From: Rhodopseudomonas sp. AAP120 | GTDB taxonomy: Bacteria; Pseudomonadota; Alphaproteobacteria; Rhizobiales; Xanthobacteraceae | Direction of reading: 5' to 3' | Assembly: GCF_001295845.1 (NCBI RefSeq) | Contig: NZ_LJIC01000120.1 | Location: 1-38,996, forward strand | Length of the DNA: 38,996 nucleotides | Part shown: positions 25,401 through 34,505 of the stretch, piece by piece | How positions within the stretch are numbered: position 1 is the first letter of the stretch | How the letters are laid out: each line of letters begins with the position of its first letter | The notes under the pieces: generated by a model | The model's input: the letters and a program-made list of their open reading frames with translations, nothing else | Databases searched by the model: none | Told to the model about the DNA's origin: nothing | Program-made: the position numbers and the translations under genes

Positions 25401-26306
25401 TTACTCCGCCGCCGCCATCATCGGCCGCGGCGCGGCGCCCCTCCCCGGCTTCAACCGGAACTCGTATGTCATCAGATGCCACGGACCCGGCGCCTCACGG
25501 CCGTCCGGCATCACCGCATCGTTGCGCAGCTCGATGCTGGAGATCAGATCGTCCTTGACGCCGAACACGACGTCGCTCTCCAGATATTTGTCGCCCTCGA
25601 TGAACACATGGGTGATCAACGGCTCATAGCCCGGAGCGTTCACTAGAAAATGCACGTGCGCAGGCCGCATCGGATGCCGCTGCGCCGCCAGGATCAATTC
25701 GCCGACCGGACCGTCGATCGGAATCGGGTAGCTGCACGGCAGGATGGTGCGAAATGCGAAGTGGCCGTCCGCATCGGTGACGAATTGCGCGCGCAAGGAC
25801 GGGCCGGCTTCGGCATAAGACGGCTTCTGCGAGTCGTAGAAGCCGTCATCATCGGCGTGCCACACATCGACCGGCACACCGGCGAGCGGCTGGCCGCCGA
25901 GATCGACCACCCGGCACTGCACATACATCCGCTCGCCCTCGACGCCCTCGGAGATGTCCGCACCGTTCGGCATCGGCCTGTGCTCGCCGACATAGAACGG
26001 CCCGAGCACCGTCGTCTGAGTCGCTCCGTCGCGCTCGCGATGGTTAACTGCATCGACCAGCATCGAGACGCCGAGCACGTCGGACAGCAGGATGAACTCC
26101 TGCCGGCTCGGCGTGCATTTCTGGCCCGTCCTGGTGAGGAAATCGATCGCCTTCTGCCATTCCTCGAAGGTCAGCCCGGTGCGCCGGACGTAATCGTGGA
26201 GCGAGCGGACCAATTCGCGCATCAGATGCTTCAATCGCGGATCATTCGTTTCGTCGAAGCTTGCGACGACCGCCTCGGTCAGCTCGGTCTCGTCGAATTG
26301 GGGCAT
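25401..26306 (-). CDS. Intradiol ring-cleavage dioxygenase, hydroxyquinol/catechol 1,2-dioxygenase type
   Basis: This is a 301-residue enzyme. The Fe(III) ligands are in place: Tyr157 (DDGFYDSQ), Tyr193 (CSYPIPID), His217 and His219 (RPAHVHF). Their spacing (36, 24, 2) is that of catechol 1,2-dioxygenases. The N-terminal helical dimerisation domain (about 1-100, FEEWQKAIDFLTRTGQKC) and the VWHADDDGFYDSQ segment favour hydroxyquinol 1,2-dioxygenase, which cleaves 1,2,4-trihydroxybenzene to maleylacetate. The maleylacetate reductase expected beside it in hydroxyquinol operons is absent; an aldo/keto reductase follows instead. Divergent from the serine hydrolase gene. Confidence 0.88.
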   Translation of the reverse strand: MPQFDETELTEAVVASFDETNDPRLKHLMRELVRSLHDYVRRTGLTFEEWQKAIDFLTRTGQKCTPSRQEFILLSDVLGVSMLVDAVNHRERDGATQTTVLGPFYVGEHRPMPNGADISEGVEGERMYVQCRVVDLGGQPLAGVPVDVWHADDDGFYDSQKPSYAEAGPSLRAQFVTDADGHFAFRTILPCSYPIPIDGPVGELILAAQRHPMRPAHVHFLVNAPGYEPLITHVFIEGDKYLESDVVFGVKDDLISSIELRNDAVMPDGREAPGPWHLMTYEFRLKPGRGAAPRPMMAAAE

Positions 26307-26373
26307 CTTCCATTCCCGGTTGGCAACGGCCGGACGCTACACCAAGCGTTCCAGTGTGATAAGCGCGTGACTT

Positions 26374-26407
26374 GCAGACCGGTCTGCGCGCAGATTCATT
26401 GCAGACC
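26374..26407. promoter_or_regulatory. Palindrome plus third half-site between divergent genes
   Basis: GCAGACCGGTCTGC (26374-26387) is a perfect 14-bp palindrome. The half-site TTGCAGACC at 26372-26380 recurs at 26399-26407, 27 bases further on. The position between the dioxygenase operon and the serine hydrolase gene suits an operator. No regulator gene is adjacent, so the protein is unknown. Confidence 0.5.
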
Positions 26408-26560
26408 GCCTGCCCCGTATGCTCAAAATCGAACAGATTCACCGAAGAGGCAGCGTCCACAATAGAATGCCGGCGCCTTTTCATTTATCCAGGGTTGTGG
26501 AACCGGCGTCATGATCGCCGATCTTTGATCCGCCCGCTGCTATTCCCTGACGGAGTGCCC

Positions 26561-27823
26561 ATGCCGGCCCAATCCCAATTTTCTCGCGCCGCCTCCACCG
26601 GTTCAGCCGCCAGTGCCGGCTTCTCCGAGACGGCACTGCGGCGGATCGACGATCATCTGCAGCGGGTCTATGTCGGCCCAGGCAAGCTCGCCGGCACGCA
26701 GACTCTGGTCTATCGCCGCGGCCAGATCGCGTATCGCTCCTCGCTCGGCCATGCCGACCGCGAGCGCAACGTTCCGATCAAGGACGACACCATCTTCCGC
26801 ATCTATTCGATGACCAAGCCGATCACCTCGGTGGCGCTGATGATGCTGTTCGAGGAAGGTCGCGTCCAGCTCGACGACCCGGTGGCGAAGTACATTCCGG
26901 AATGGGCCAATCTCGGCGTATTCCAGGCCGGCATCGCGCCGCTGTTCCTGACCAAGCCGCCGGCGCGGCCGATGCAGGTGGTCGACCTGCTGCGACACAC
27001 CTCGGGCCTCACCTATGGCTTCCAGAACCGCACCAATGTCGACGCCGCGTACCGCGACAAGGGCATCGGCGCGTTCGAGAAGGCCGGGACGCTGGAGTCG
27101 TGGATCGCCGACCTCGCCCGCATCCCGCTGGAGTTTTCACCCGGCGAAGCCTGGAACTACTCGGTCTCGACCGATGTGATCGGCTACCTGGTGCAGAAGA
27201 TCAGCGGCCTGCCGTTCGAGCGGTTCGTCAAGCAGCGCATTCTCGATCCGCTCGGCATGGTCGACACCGACTTTCACGTCCCGCCGGCCAAGGCGCATCG
27301 CCTCGCCGCCTGCTACTCAGCCGACGGCAAAGGTGGCATGCAGCTGTCGGACGATCCGAAGACCTCGAGCTTCCTGACGCCGCCCGATCTGATCTCCGGC
27401 GGCGGCGGGCTGGTATCGACCACCGACGATTATCTCACCTTCTGCCGCGCGCTGCTGAACGGCGGCGAACTGAACGGCGTCCGCCTGCTCGGGCCGAAAA
27501 CGCTGAATCTGATGACCACTAATCATCTGCCAGGCAATCGCGATCTCACCGAGCTGTCGCGCTCGATGTTCAGCGAGGCCACCAACGCCGGCATCGGCTT
27601 CGGCCTCGGCTTCGCGGTGAACATGAACCCGGCCCAGACGCTATTGCCCGGCAGCGTCGGCGAGTACTATTGGGGCGGCGCCGCCTCGACCGCATTCTGG
27701 ATCGACCCGGCCGAAAAGCTGATCACCATCTTCATGACTCAGCTGCTGCCCTCCAGCGCCTACCCGATCCGCCGCGAACTGCGGACGATCGTCTATGGAG
27801 CGATGACGGAGAGCAATGTCTAA
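26561..27823 (+). CDS. Serine hydrolase of the beta-lactamase/class C PBP-like family
   Basis: This 420-residue protein has the nucleophile motif SMTK (Ser83, Lys86), the second-motif Tyr in WNYSVSTDVIGYLV, and an internal RHTSGLTYGF typical of the family. YYWGGAASTAFWID stands at the third (KTG-like) position. No signal peptide is visible, so it is probably cytoplasmic and acts as an esterase or transesterase rather than as an antibiotic-destroying enzyme. The ATG at 26561 has GGAG five bases upstream; a longer open frame from 26372 would run through the intergenic palindrome. Substrate unknown. Confidence 0.88.
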   Translation: MPAQSQFSRAASTGSAASAGFSETALRRIDDHLQRVYVGPGKLAGTQTLVYRRGQIAYRSSLGHADRERNVPIKDDTIFRIYSMTKPITSVALMMLFEEGRVQLDDPVAKYIPEWANLGVFQAGIAPLFLTKPPARPMQVVDLLRHTSGLTYGFQNRTNVDAAYRDKGIGAFEKAGTLESWIADLARIPLEFSPGEAWNYSVSTDVIGYLVQKISGLPFERFVKQRILDPLGMVDTDFHVPPAKAHRLAACYSADGKGGMQLSDDPKTSSFLTPPDLISGGGGLVSTTDDYLTFCRALLNGGELNGVRLLGPKTLNLMTTNHLPGNRDLTELSRSMFSEATNAGIGFGLGFAVNMNPAQTLLPGSVGEYYWGGAASTAFWIDPAEKLITIFMTQLLPSSAYPIRRELRTIVYGAMTESNV

Positions 27824-27844
27824 TTAGACGGCGGTCTCTCCCCG

Positions 27845-27993
27845 TTATTCCGGGGCGCGAGCATAGCGAGCGAACCCGGAATCGATAACCACCGTGCTCG
27901 TGTCAAGCACGGTAGCGGCGGACGCGGTGCCTCATGGCAAATACAGGGGATATGGATTCCGGGTTCGCGCCAAGTGGCGCGCCCCGGAATGAC
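27845..27993. repeat. Paired palindromic repeat, family A
   Basis: Two inverted family-A units face each other. The left (27845-27884) begins TTATTCCGGGGCGCG, the right (27954-27993) ends GCGCGCCCCGGAATGAC. The space between contains its own 8-bp hairpin (ACCGTGCT 27891-27898, AGCACGGT 27906-27913). The whole block could fold as a long branched structure. It lies between convergent genes. Confidence 0.85.
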
Positions 27994-28029
27994 AAAAGAG
28001 AGGTCCAGCGAAGTCTATCGGCCTTCTGA

Positions 28030-29571
28030 TCAAATCTTCCGCTCACGTCCCTGCCAGAACGGATCGCGCACCGCGCGGCGCAGGAGTTTGCCGACCGGGC
28101 TCTTCGGCACCTCGTCGATGAATCGCACTTGCTTCGGCACCTTGTAGCTCGCCACCCGGTCGCGCGCGAAGGCAATCAGTTCGGCCTCTTCGGCGGATGC
28201 ATCCTTGCGCAGCGCTACGAACGCCGCGACGCTCTCGCCCCATTTGTCATCGGGCAGACCGACGATCACCACCTCCCGCACCGCCGGATGCGCCGCCAGC
28301 GCATCCTCGACCTCGCGCGGATAGACGTTGTAGCCGCCGGTGACGATCATGTCCGAGGTACGGTCGACCAGATACAGGTAGCCGTCCGCGTCGAACCGGC
28401 CGACATCGCGCGTACGCAGCCAGCCGTCCGGCAGGAACATCTGCGCGTTCAGCTCGGGCGCGTTGTAATAGCCCTTCATTGCGAAAGGCGTCCGCAGAGC
28501 GATTTCGCCGGCCTCGCCCGCCGCGACCTCGTCGCCGTCCTCGTTGACCAGCTTGATCTCGCAATCGATCGACGGCCGACCGCAGGACGCCAGCCGCTGC
28601 TCGGCATTCGGGCCGACGTGATCCGCCTTCGTCAGATGCGTGATGAAGATCGGAGCTTCGGACTGGCCGTAATACTGTGCGAAGCGAGGGCCCCACTGCT
28701 TCAGCGCCCGCAACATCACCGGCCGCGGCATCGGCGAGGCGCCGTAGATGATGCTCTTCACCGAAGAGAAATCGGCCTGCTCGATGCCGGGATGATCGAG
28801 CAGCATGCCGATCATGGTCGGGACCAGATTGAGCGCGGTCGGCTTCCAGCGCTCGACGGCGTCGAGATAGCTCGCCGGCGTGAAGCCCGGCAGCACCGCG
28901 GCCACACCGCCACGCAGCCAATACGGCACGATGAAGCAACCGGAGGCGTGGATCATCGATGCGGCGTGCAGCATCACGTCGCCCTCGCCGACCTCCATGT
29001 TGATCAGCACGTTGGTGGCCATGGCGCCCCAGCTCGCCTGGGTGTGCTCGACCGCCTTCAGCTTGCCGGTGGTGCCCGAGGTGAAGATCGTGATGACGAC
29101 GTCGTCGGGTTCCGGTCGGCGCGACGGCAGCGCATTGGACGCACCTTGTGCGAGCTGCAGAAGATCGTTCGGATCCGATGCATGGCCGATGCTGATTAGC
29201 TTCAGCCCCTGCATCGTCCCGGCGATCTCCTGCGCCCGGTCGGTCAGATCAGTGCCGTGGATCAGCGTGTCGACGCCGGCGCCTTCGAGCATCTGCTGCT
29301 GCTCGACCAGCGACAGCCGGGAGTTCAGTGGCACGCGCGAGAGACGCGATTTGACGAAGCCGAAATCGAGCGGCAGCGTGTAGATCGAATTGTTCAGCAG
29401 CAGCCCGACGCGGCGACCGACCTCGAGCTTCAGGGTGTCGATCAGCACATTGGCGATGCGGTTGGACAACAGATCGACTTCGGTGAACGTCATGCGCTGA
29501 TCGCCGAACATCACCGCCGTCTTCGGCCCGTGATAGATCGCCCCGCGCCGGATCATCTCGGATGCCAGCAT
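28030..29571 (-). CDS. AMP-forming acyl-CoA ligase (first of two in the cluster)
   Basis: This is a 513-residue ANL-superfamily ligase. The phosphate-binding loop is TIFTSGTTGKLKAVEH (about 168), the aromatic motif YGQSEAP (about 300), then the hinge YLVDRTSDMIVTGGYNVYPR (about 400) and the catalytic Lys in PKSPVGKLLRR (about 497). All are intact. The enzyme makes an acyl-CoA from a free acid with ATP and CoA. Last gene of the minus-strand acyl-CoA cluster; GGGAGG lies six bases before the ATG. Within the cluster it may activate the entry substrate or a downstream acid; the side chain handled cannot be read. Confidence 0.92.
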   Translation of the reverse strand: MLASEMIRRGAIYHGPKTAVMFGDQRMTFTEVDLLSNRIANVLIDTLKLEVGRRVGLLLNNSIYTLPLDFGFVKSRLSRVPLNSRLSLVEQQQMLEGAGVDTLIHGTDLTDRAQEIAGTMQGLKLISIGHASDPNDLLQLAQGASNALPSRRPEPDDVVITIFTSGTTGKLKAVEHTQASWGAMATNVLINMEVGEGDVMLHAASMIHASGCFIVPYWLRGGVAAVLPGFTPASYLDAVERWKPTALNLVPTMIGMLLDHPGIEQADFSSVKSIIYGASPMPRPVMLRALKQWGPRFAQYYGQSEAPIFITHLTKADHVGPNAEQRLASCGRPSIDCEIKLVNEDGDEVAAGEAGEIALRTPFAMKGYYNAPELNAQMFLPDGWLRTRDVGRFDADGYLYLVDRTSDMIVTGGYNVYPREVEDALAAHPAVREVVIVGLPDDKWGESVAAFVALRKDASAEEAELIAFARDRVASYKVPKQVRFIDEVPKSPVGKLLRRAVRDPFWQGRERKI

Positions 29572-29640
29572 CGTCGTCCTCCCTTGTCGCGCCCGCCGCT
29601 TGTGTGCGGCGTGGCTGCCAATTTACCAAACCATCCTCTG

Positions 29641-29785
29641 GTCATTCCGGGGCGCGCGCAGCGCGAACCCGGAATCCATAACGCCAGCGCTCTCGTCTTT
29701 CGGCGAAGTAGCTACCGCCCTGCTCTCCCACGATCACAGGGAGTATGGATTCCGGGCTCGCCGCTGCGCGGCGCCCCGGAATGAC
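29641..29785. repeat. Paired palindromic repeat, family A
   Basis: Two facing family-A units occur. The left starts GTCATTCCGGGGCGCGCG and ends AACCCGGAATCCATAAC. The right runs from TATGGATTCCGGGCTCGCC to GGCGCCCCGGAATGAC. It lies in the gap between the enoyl-CoA hydratase and the first acyl-CoA ligase, and would form a strong hairpin in a cluster transcript. Confidence 0.88.
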
Positions 29786-29810
29786 AAAAGAGAGGCTGTC
29801 TGCAGTCCGC

Positions 29811-30590
29811 TCACTTCCCCGGCCACACCGGCTTGCGCTTCTCCGCGAACGCCTTCAGGCCTTCCTTGGCGTCCTCGGTCATCGCCAGCAGCGCGATCTG
29901 GCTTTCGGTGTAGGCGATGCTCTCGTCGAACGACATCGCGGCGATCGCGCGCATCGCGTATTTGCCGCGGCGGATCGCAGTCGGCGATTTGTCGGTCAGC
30001 CGCTTCACCAGCCACTCCACCTTGGCGTCCAGTTCCCCGGCCGGCACGACGTAGTTGAGCAGGCCAGCTTCGCGCGCCACCTGCGCGTCAAAGGGCTCGC
30101 CGGTCAGCGACCATTCGGCGATCAGCCGACGCGGCGCGATGTCCTGCAAAAGGCTCATCACCTGCATCGGGAATACGCCGACCTTCACTTCGGGCAGGCC
30201 GAATTGCACGGTGTCGGCGGCGACTGCCATATCCGTCATGCACAGCAGGCCCATGCCGCCGGCCATGCAGGTACCGTTGACGCGGGCGATGGACGGCTTG
30301 GTGGAGTTCTGCGCCAGTCGCAGCAGATCGGCGTAGTCGACATTCGGTTTCGAAAAGTCGAACGCGAACGCCGCGCCGGTGGATTGCAGATCGGCGCCGG
30401 CGCAGAACGCCTTGTCGCCGGCGCCGGTCAGCACGATGACACGCACCGACGGATCGTCGTGCGCCTGCTTCCAGCCGCGGGTGATGCCTTCAACGACGCC
30501 GGCGTTGATGGCGTTGCGCTTGTCGGGGCGGTTTATGGTGATCCACAGCGCTTGCTCGCGCTGTTCGATGATCACGGCGTCATTGCTCAT
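29811..30590 (-). CDS. Enoyl-CoA hydratase/isomerase family, LiuC/AtuE-like
   Basis: This is a 259-residue crotonase-fold protein. The oxyanion-hole segment GAGDKAFCAGADLQ (about 65) and VNGTCMAGGMGLLCMTD (about 105) are followed by FGLPEVKVGVFPMQV. The first catalytic Glu of classical crotonase (in GGGCEL) is replaced by Leu in GGMGLL, while the PEV Glu is kept. This GGxGL pattern is shared with methylglutaconyl-CoA and isohexenylglutaconyl-CoA hydratases (LiuC, AtuE). With an adjacent biotin carboxylase pair, hydration of a 3-methylglutaconyl-CoA-type product is the favoured reading. The exact substrate is inferred from context only. Confidence 0.85.
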   Translation of the reverse strand: MSNDAVIIEQREQALWITINRPDKRNAINAGVVEGITRGWKQAHDDPSVRVIVLTGAGDKAFCAGADLQSTGAAFAFDFSKPNVDYADLLRLAQNSTKPSIARVNGTCMAGGMGLLCMTDMAVAADTVQFGLPEVKVGVFPMQVMSLLQDIAPRRLIAEWSLTGEPFDAQVAREAGLLNYVVPAGELDAKVEWLVKRLTDKSPTAIRRGKYAMRAIAAMSFDESIAYTESQIALLAMTEDAKEGLKAFAEKRKPVWPGK

Positions 30591-30610
30591 GCCTTGTTTC
30601 CTCAGTCTTC

Positions 30611-30690
30611 GTCATTGCGAGGAGCGAAGCGACGAAGCAATCCAACTTCGTGCACTGCGCTTTGGATTGCTTCGCTTCGCTCGCAATGAC
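30611..30690. repeat. Palindromic repeat, family B
   Basis: Left arm GTCATTGCGAGGAGCGAAGC with GAAGCAATCCAA; right arm TTGGATTGCTTCGCTTCGC with TCGCAATGAC. The element folds as one long imperfect hairpin. Its relative is at 36171-36240. It fills most of the gap between the biotin carboxylase and hydratase genes. Confidence 0.88.
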
Positions 30691-30714
30691 GGGGATAGTC
30701 AGTGCTCCAGAACT

Positions 30715-32697
30715 CTAAGCCGCCGCTTCGATCTGCGCGACGATGCGGCCGGTGGTGACCTGCTCGCCTTCGGCGACGTCGATCGCCACGATGCCCGAAG
30801 TCGGCGCGAGATGCACGTGCTCCATCTTCATCGCCTCGAGCGTCAGCACCGGCTGGCCGGCCTCGACCCGGTCGCCCGGCTTGACCAGCACGGCGACGAC
30901 GCGGCCGTTGAGCGCGGCGCGCAGTTTGCCGTCGCCACCGCCACGTGCCGCGCTTTGCGGCGCAGCCCGGGTCAGATCGACAATGCTGTTCTGCACGCCG
31001 AGCCGCTGCACGAACAGCCGCTCGCCTTCGCGGTGATAGACCGCCGTCTCGCTGAAGTCCTCGGCCTGGAAGCGGATGCTGTCGGCGCTCAGTGCTTCGA
31101 TCGCGAAGCTGATCCGCCGCCCATCGTGAACGGTCACATAGCGGCCGTCGCGCTCTCGCAGCACTTCGCAGCTGCGCGCCACGCCATCGAGCTCGAACTG
31201 CAGCAGCGTCGGGAACGCGGCGGCTAGCGACCGGCCCGCGCGATGCGGATGCGCGTGCGGATCGGTGACGTAAAGTAGCAGCGAAGCGACCGCCCAGGCG
31301 GGCACCGCGTCCTCCGGCAACGCACGCGCCAGCGCGTCGCGATGCTGCCCGATGAACGCAGTTGTCGCTTCACCGCGCGCGAACACCTCGTGACGAAGAC
31401 ACGCCGCAAGGAAGCCGCGATTGGTGGTGACGCCGAACGCAACCGTGTTATCGAGGCCGTGAACCAGCTTGCGCAGCGCCTCCTCCCGGCTGGCGCCAAC
31501 CGCGATGATCTTAGCGATCATCGAGTCATAATACGGCGAGATCTCCGAGCCGGATTGCAGCGCGTGCTCGACGCGCAACTCGGCCGGCATCCGCCACACC
31601 GCCATCCGGCCGGATTGCGGTATGAAGTCCTTGTCGGCGTCTTCCGAGCACAGCCGCACTTCGATGGCGTGGCCCTTAAAGGTCACGTCATCCTGGCGCA
31701 GCGGCAGCGGCTCGCCGGCGGCTATGCGCAGCTGCAGCTCGACCAGATCGAGCCCGGTGATCGCTTCGGTGACCGGATGCTCGACCTGCAGCCTCGTGTT
31801 CATCTCCATGAAGTAGAACTGGCCCTGCGCATCGAGCAGGAACTCCAGCGTGCCAGCCCCCTCATAGCCGATCGCCTTGACGGCATTGACCGCCACCGCG
31901 CCCATCTGCTCGCGCAGCGCTGCGTTGACCGCCGGCGACGGCGCCTCCTCGATCACCTTCTGATGCCGGCGCTGCACCGAGCAGTCGCGCTCGCCGAGAT
32001 GGATAGCGTGACCGTAGCGATCGCCGAACACCTGGATCTCGATGTGCCGTGGCTCCATGATGGCGCGTTCGAGGATAACAGTGGGATCGCCGAAGGCGCT
32101 CTGCGCTTCGGAGCGTGCGCTGCGCAAAGCATCGGGGAGCGCCGCCGCATCCTTCACCAGCCGCATGCCGCGGCCGCCGCCGCCGGCCACGGCCTTGATC
32201 ATCACCGGGAAGCCGATCTTGCCGGCTTCTGTGATCATCGCAGCATCGCTCTGGTCCGCGCCCTGATAACCGGGCACGCACGGCACGCCGGCCTTCAGCA
32301 TGATCTCCTTGGCGCCGGCCTTGTTGCCCATCGACGCGATCGATTCCGCCGACGGCCCAATGAACACCAGCCCGGCGTCGCGACACGCCGCGGCAAAATC
32401 CTCGTTCTCAGCCAGGAAGCCATAGCCGGGATGCACCGCGTCGGCGCCCGCGATCTTCGCGGCTTCGATCAGCGCTGGAATGTTGAGATAGGATTCCGAA
32501 GGCTGCGCGCCGCCAATCAGCACCGCCTCGTCGGCTTCGCATACATGCGCGGAATCGGCATCGGCGGTCGAATAGACGGCAACGACGCCGTAGCCCATGC
32601 GGCGCGCGGTGCGCATGACACGCAGCGCGATCTCACCACGGTTGGCGATCAGGATCTTGGTGAAAGGAGTGAGTTTCGACATCTGGGCCATCGTCAT
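30715..32697 (-). CDS. Biotin-dependent acyl-CoA carboxylase, alpha subunit (biotin carboxylase + biotinyl domain)
   Basis: This is a 660-residue protein. The biotin carboxylase domain (about 10-455) has ATP-grasp motifs KAVAGGGGRGMRLV and EMNTRLQVEHPVTE. A linker domain follows. The C-terminal biotinyl domain has the attachment motif EAMKM with the modified Lys at 624. This organisation is that of the 3-methylcrotonyl-, geranyl- and propionyl-CoA carboxylase alpha subunits. Its ATG overlaps the stop of the beta-subunit gene by four bases (ATGA), so the two are translationally coupled. Chain length of the acyl-CoA is set by the beta subunit. Confidence 0.93.
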   Translation of the reverse strand: MTMAQMSKLTPFTKILIANRGEIALRVMRTARRMGYGVVAVYSTADADSAHVCEADEAVLIGGAQPSESYLNIPALIEAAKIAGADAVHPGYGFLAENEDFAAACRDAGLVFIGPSAESIASMGNKAGAKEIMLKAGVPCVPGYQGADQSDAAMITEAGKIGFPVMIKAVAGGGGRGMRLVKDAAALPDALRSARSEAQSAFGDPTVILERAIMEPRHIEIQVFGDRYGHAIHLGERDCSVQRRHQKVIEEAPSPAVNAALREQMGAVAVNAVKAIGYEGAGTLEFLLDAQGQFYFMEMNTRLQVEHPVTEAITGLDLVELQLRIAAGEPLPLRQDDVTFKGHAIEVRLCSEDADKDFIPQSGRMAVWRMPAELRVEHALQSGSEISPYYDSMIAKIIAVGASREEALRKLVHGLDNTVAFGVTTNRGFLAACLRHEVFARGEATTAFIGQHRDALARALPEDAVPAWAVASLLLYVTDPHAHPHRAGRSLAAAFPTLLQFELDGVARSCEVLRERDGRYVTVHDGRRISFAIEALSADSIRFQAEDFSETAVYHREGERLFVQRLGVQNSIVDLTRAAPQSAARGGGDGKLRAALNGRVVAVLVKPGDRVEAGQPVLTLEAMKMEHVHLAPTSGIVAIDVAEGEQVTTGRIVAQIEAAA

Positions 32698-34316
32698 GCT
32701 CGCGACACCGCGAACTGCATACGCTGCGGCGTCCGCGCGTCGCTCTCGCGGCAGATCGCCAGCACTTCGGCAAGCACCGCGCGGGTGTCGCGCGGGTCGA
32801 TCACGCCGTCGTCGAGCATGCGCGCCGAGGTCGCGAACACGTCCATCTGGCCGTTGAACACCGCGGTGATGCCCGCCTTCATCTGATCGAGCTTTTCGCG
32901 ATCGACCGGCACGCCCTTTCGCGCCGCGCCCGCCTCGGCGACGATCGCCATCGTCTCGGCCGCCTGCTCACCGCCCATCACCGCCGTCTTCGCGTTGGGC
33001 CAGGAGAAGCAGAAGCGCGGATGGAAGCCGCGGCCGCACATGCCGTAATTGCCGGCGCCGAACGAGGCGCCGCAATAGATGGTGATCTGCGGCACCGTGG
33101 CCGACGTCACCGCCTGGATCATCTTCGAGCCATGCTTGATCATGCCGGCCTCTTCATACGCGCGGCCGACGATGTAGCCGGTGGTGTTGTTGAGATAGAG
33201 GATCGGCGTACGCGATTGGCAGCAGGCCTGGATGAAGTGCGTCGCCTTGTTGGCGCCGGCCGGATCAAGCGGGCCGTTGTTGGTGATGATGCCGATCGGC
33301 TGGCCGACGATCTTGGCGTGTCCGCAAATCGTTGCCGGGCCGTAATTCGGCGACATCTCGGTGAAGTCGGACTCGTCGACGATGCGGGCGATTACCTGGC
33401 GCATGTCGACCGGCCGCTTGTGGTCCATCGGCATGATGCCGAGCAGCTCTTCCGCATCGTACAGAGGCGGATGATAGCTTGCCGGGTCCGGCCCGGGACC
33501 GGAGCGATCCCACGGCAGACCGGCCATGATGTCGCGCGCGATCCGCAGCGCGTCGCGGTCGTCTTCGGCGAGGTAATCGCCGAGACCCGAGATCGAGGTG
33601 TGCATCTCGGCGCCGCCGAGCTCTTCCTCCGTGGCGATTTCGCCGGTCGCGGCCTTGAGCAGCGGCGGCCCGGCGAGAAACGCCCGGGTCCGGCCACGCA
33701 CCATCACGATGTAATCCGAAAGACCGGTCTGATAAGCGCCGCCCGCTGTCGACGAGCCGTGTGTCACGGTAACGACCGGCAAGCCCGCGGCCGACAGCCT
33801 CGCCAGATTGCGAAAAATGTTGCCGCCGCGGACGAAATCCTCGACCCGATAACGCAGCAGATTGGCGCCGGCGCTTTCGACCAGTTGCACGAACGGCAGC
33901 TTGTTCTCCAGGGCCAGTTCCTGAATGCGAATCGACTTGTCGAGGCCGTAAGGCTGCAGCGCGCCGGCGTCGATGCCCGCGTCGTTGGCGCTGATCACGC
34001 AGCGAATGCCGGCGACGTAGCCGATGCCACCGATCACGCCGCAGCCGGGCACGCTCTTGTCGGCGTTCGGCGTGTCGAACATGTAGCCGGCCAGCGTCGA
34101 CAGTTCGAGGAACGGCGTGCCCGGATCCAGCACCAGCGCGACGCGCTCGCGCGGCAGCAACTGGCCGCGCTTGTGAAATCGCTCGGCGGACGCCGCCGAC
34201 GCCGTACGCGCTCGCGCCTCCAGCATCCGCACCCGGTCGATCAGCGCCAGCATGCCGTCGCGGTTGGCCCTAAAGCCCTCGCTTCCCGGCGCGACGGTGG
34301 ATTCGATGATTGCCAT
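32694..34316 (-). CDS. Acyl-CoA carboxylase beta subunit (carboxyltransferase), MCC/GCC-like
   Basis: This 540-residue carboxyltransferase has two crotonase-like halves. The N-half includes RGQLLPRERVALVLDPGTPF and HGSSTAGGAYQTGLSDYIVM followed by FLAGPPLLKAATGE. The C-half includes NNGPLDPAGANKATHFIQAC and GASFGAGNYGMCGRGFHPRF. This is the MccB/AtuC branch, not the propionyl/acetyl-CoA carboxylase branch. GAYQ/GPPLLKAATGE look more like geranyl-CoA carboxylase than leucine-route MCC, but I cannot decide without an alignment. The product would be a glutaconyl-CoA-type compound passed to the neighbouring hydratase. Confidence 0.9.
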   Translation of the reverse strand: MAIIESTVAPGSEGFRANRDGMLALIDRVRMLEARARTASAASAERFHKRGQLLPRERVALVLDPGTPFLELSTLAGYMFDTPNADKSVPGCGVIGGIGYVAGIRCVISANDAGIDAGALQPYGLDKSIRIQELALENKLPFVQLVESAGANLLRYRVEDFVRGGNIFRNLARLSAAGLPVVTVTHGSSTAGGAYQTGLSDYIVMVRGRTRAFLAGPPLLKAATGEIATEEELGGAEMHTSISGLGDYLAEDDRDALRIARDIMAGLPWDRSGPGPDPASYHPPLYDAEELLGIMPMDHKRPVDMRQVIARIVDESDFTEMSPNYGPATICGHAKIVGQPIGIITNNGPLDPAGANKATHFIQACCQSRTPILYLNNTTGYIVGRAYEEAGMIKHGSKMIQAVTSATVPQITIYCGASFGAGNYGMCGRGFHPRFCFSWPNAKTAVMGGEQAAETMAIVAEAGAARKGVPVDREKLDQMKAGITAVFNGQMDVFATSARMLDDGVIDPRDTRAVLAEVLAICRESDARTPQRMQFAVSRA

Positions 34317-34386
34317 TCAGCTTGTCCTTGTGCTTCCGGAAGCGCCTCAAGACGTCGGCTGGCCCGGAATCTCTCTGCTCTCTTTC

Positions 34387-34486
34387 GTCATTCCGGGGCG
34401 CGCGAAGCGCGAGCCCGGAATCCATAACCACTGCAGGGAGTATGGATTCCGGACCTGCGCCGCTGACGCGGCGCATCCCGGAATGG
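34387..34486. repeat. Paired palindromic repeat, family A
   Basis: The left unit (GTCATTCCGGGGCGCGCG ... CCCGGAATCCATAACC) faces a right unit (TATGGATTCCGGACCTGCGC ... GCGGCGCATCCCGGAATGG) with a spacer of about ten bases. It lies between the second acyl-CoA ligase gene and the carboxylase beta gene. Confidence 0.88.
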
Positions 34487-34505
34487 CCAACTCCATTGGC
34501 GTGCC

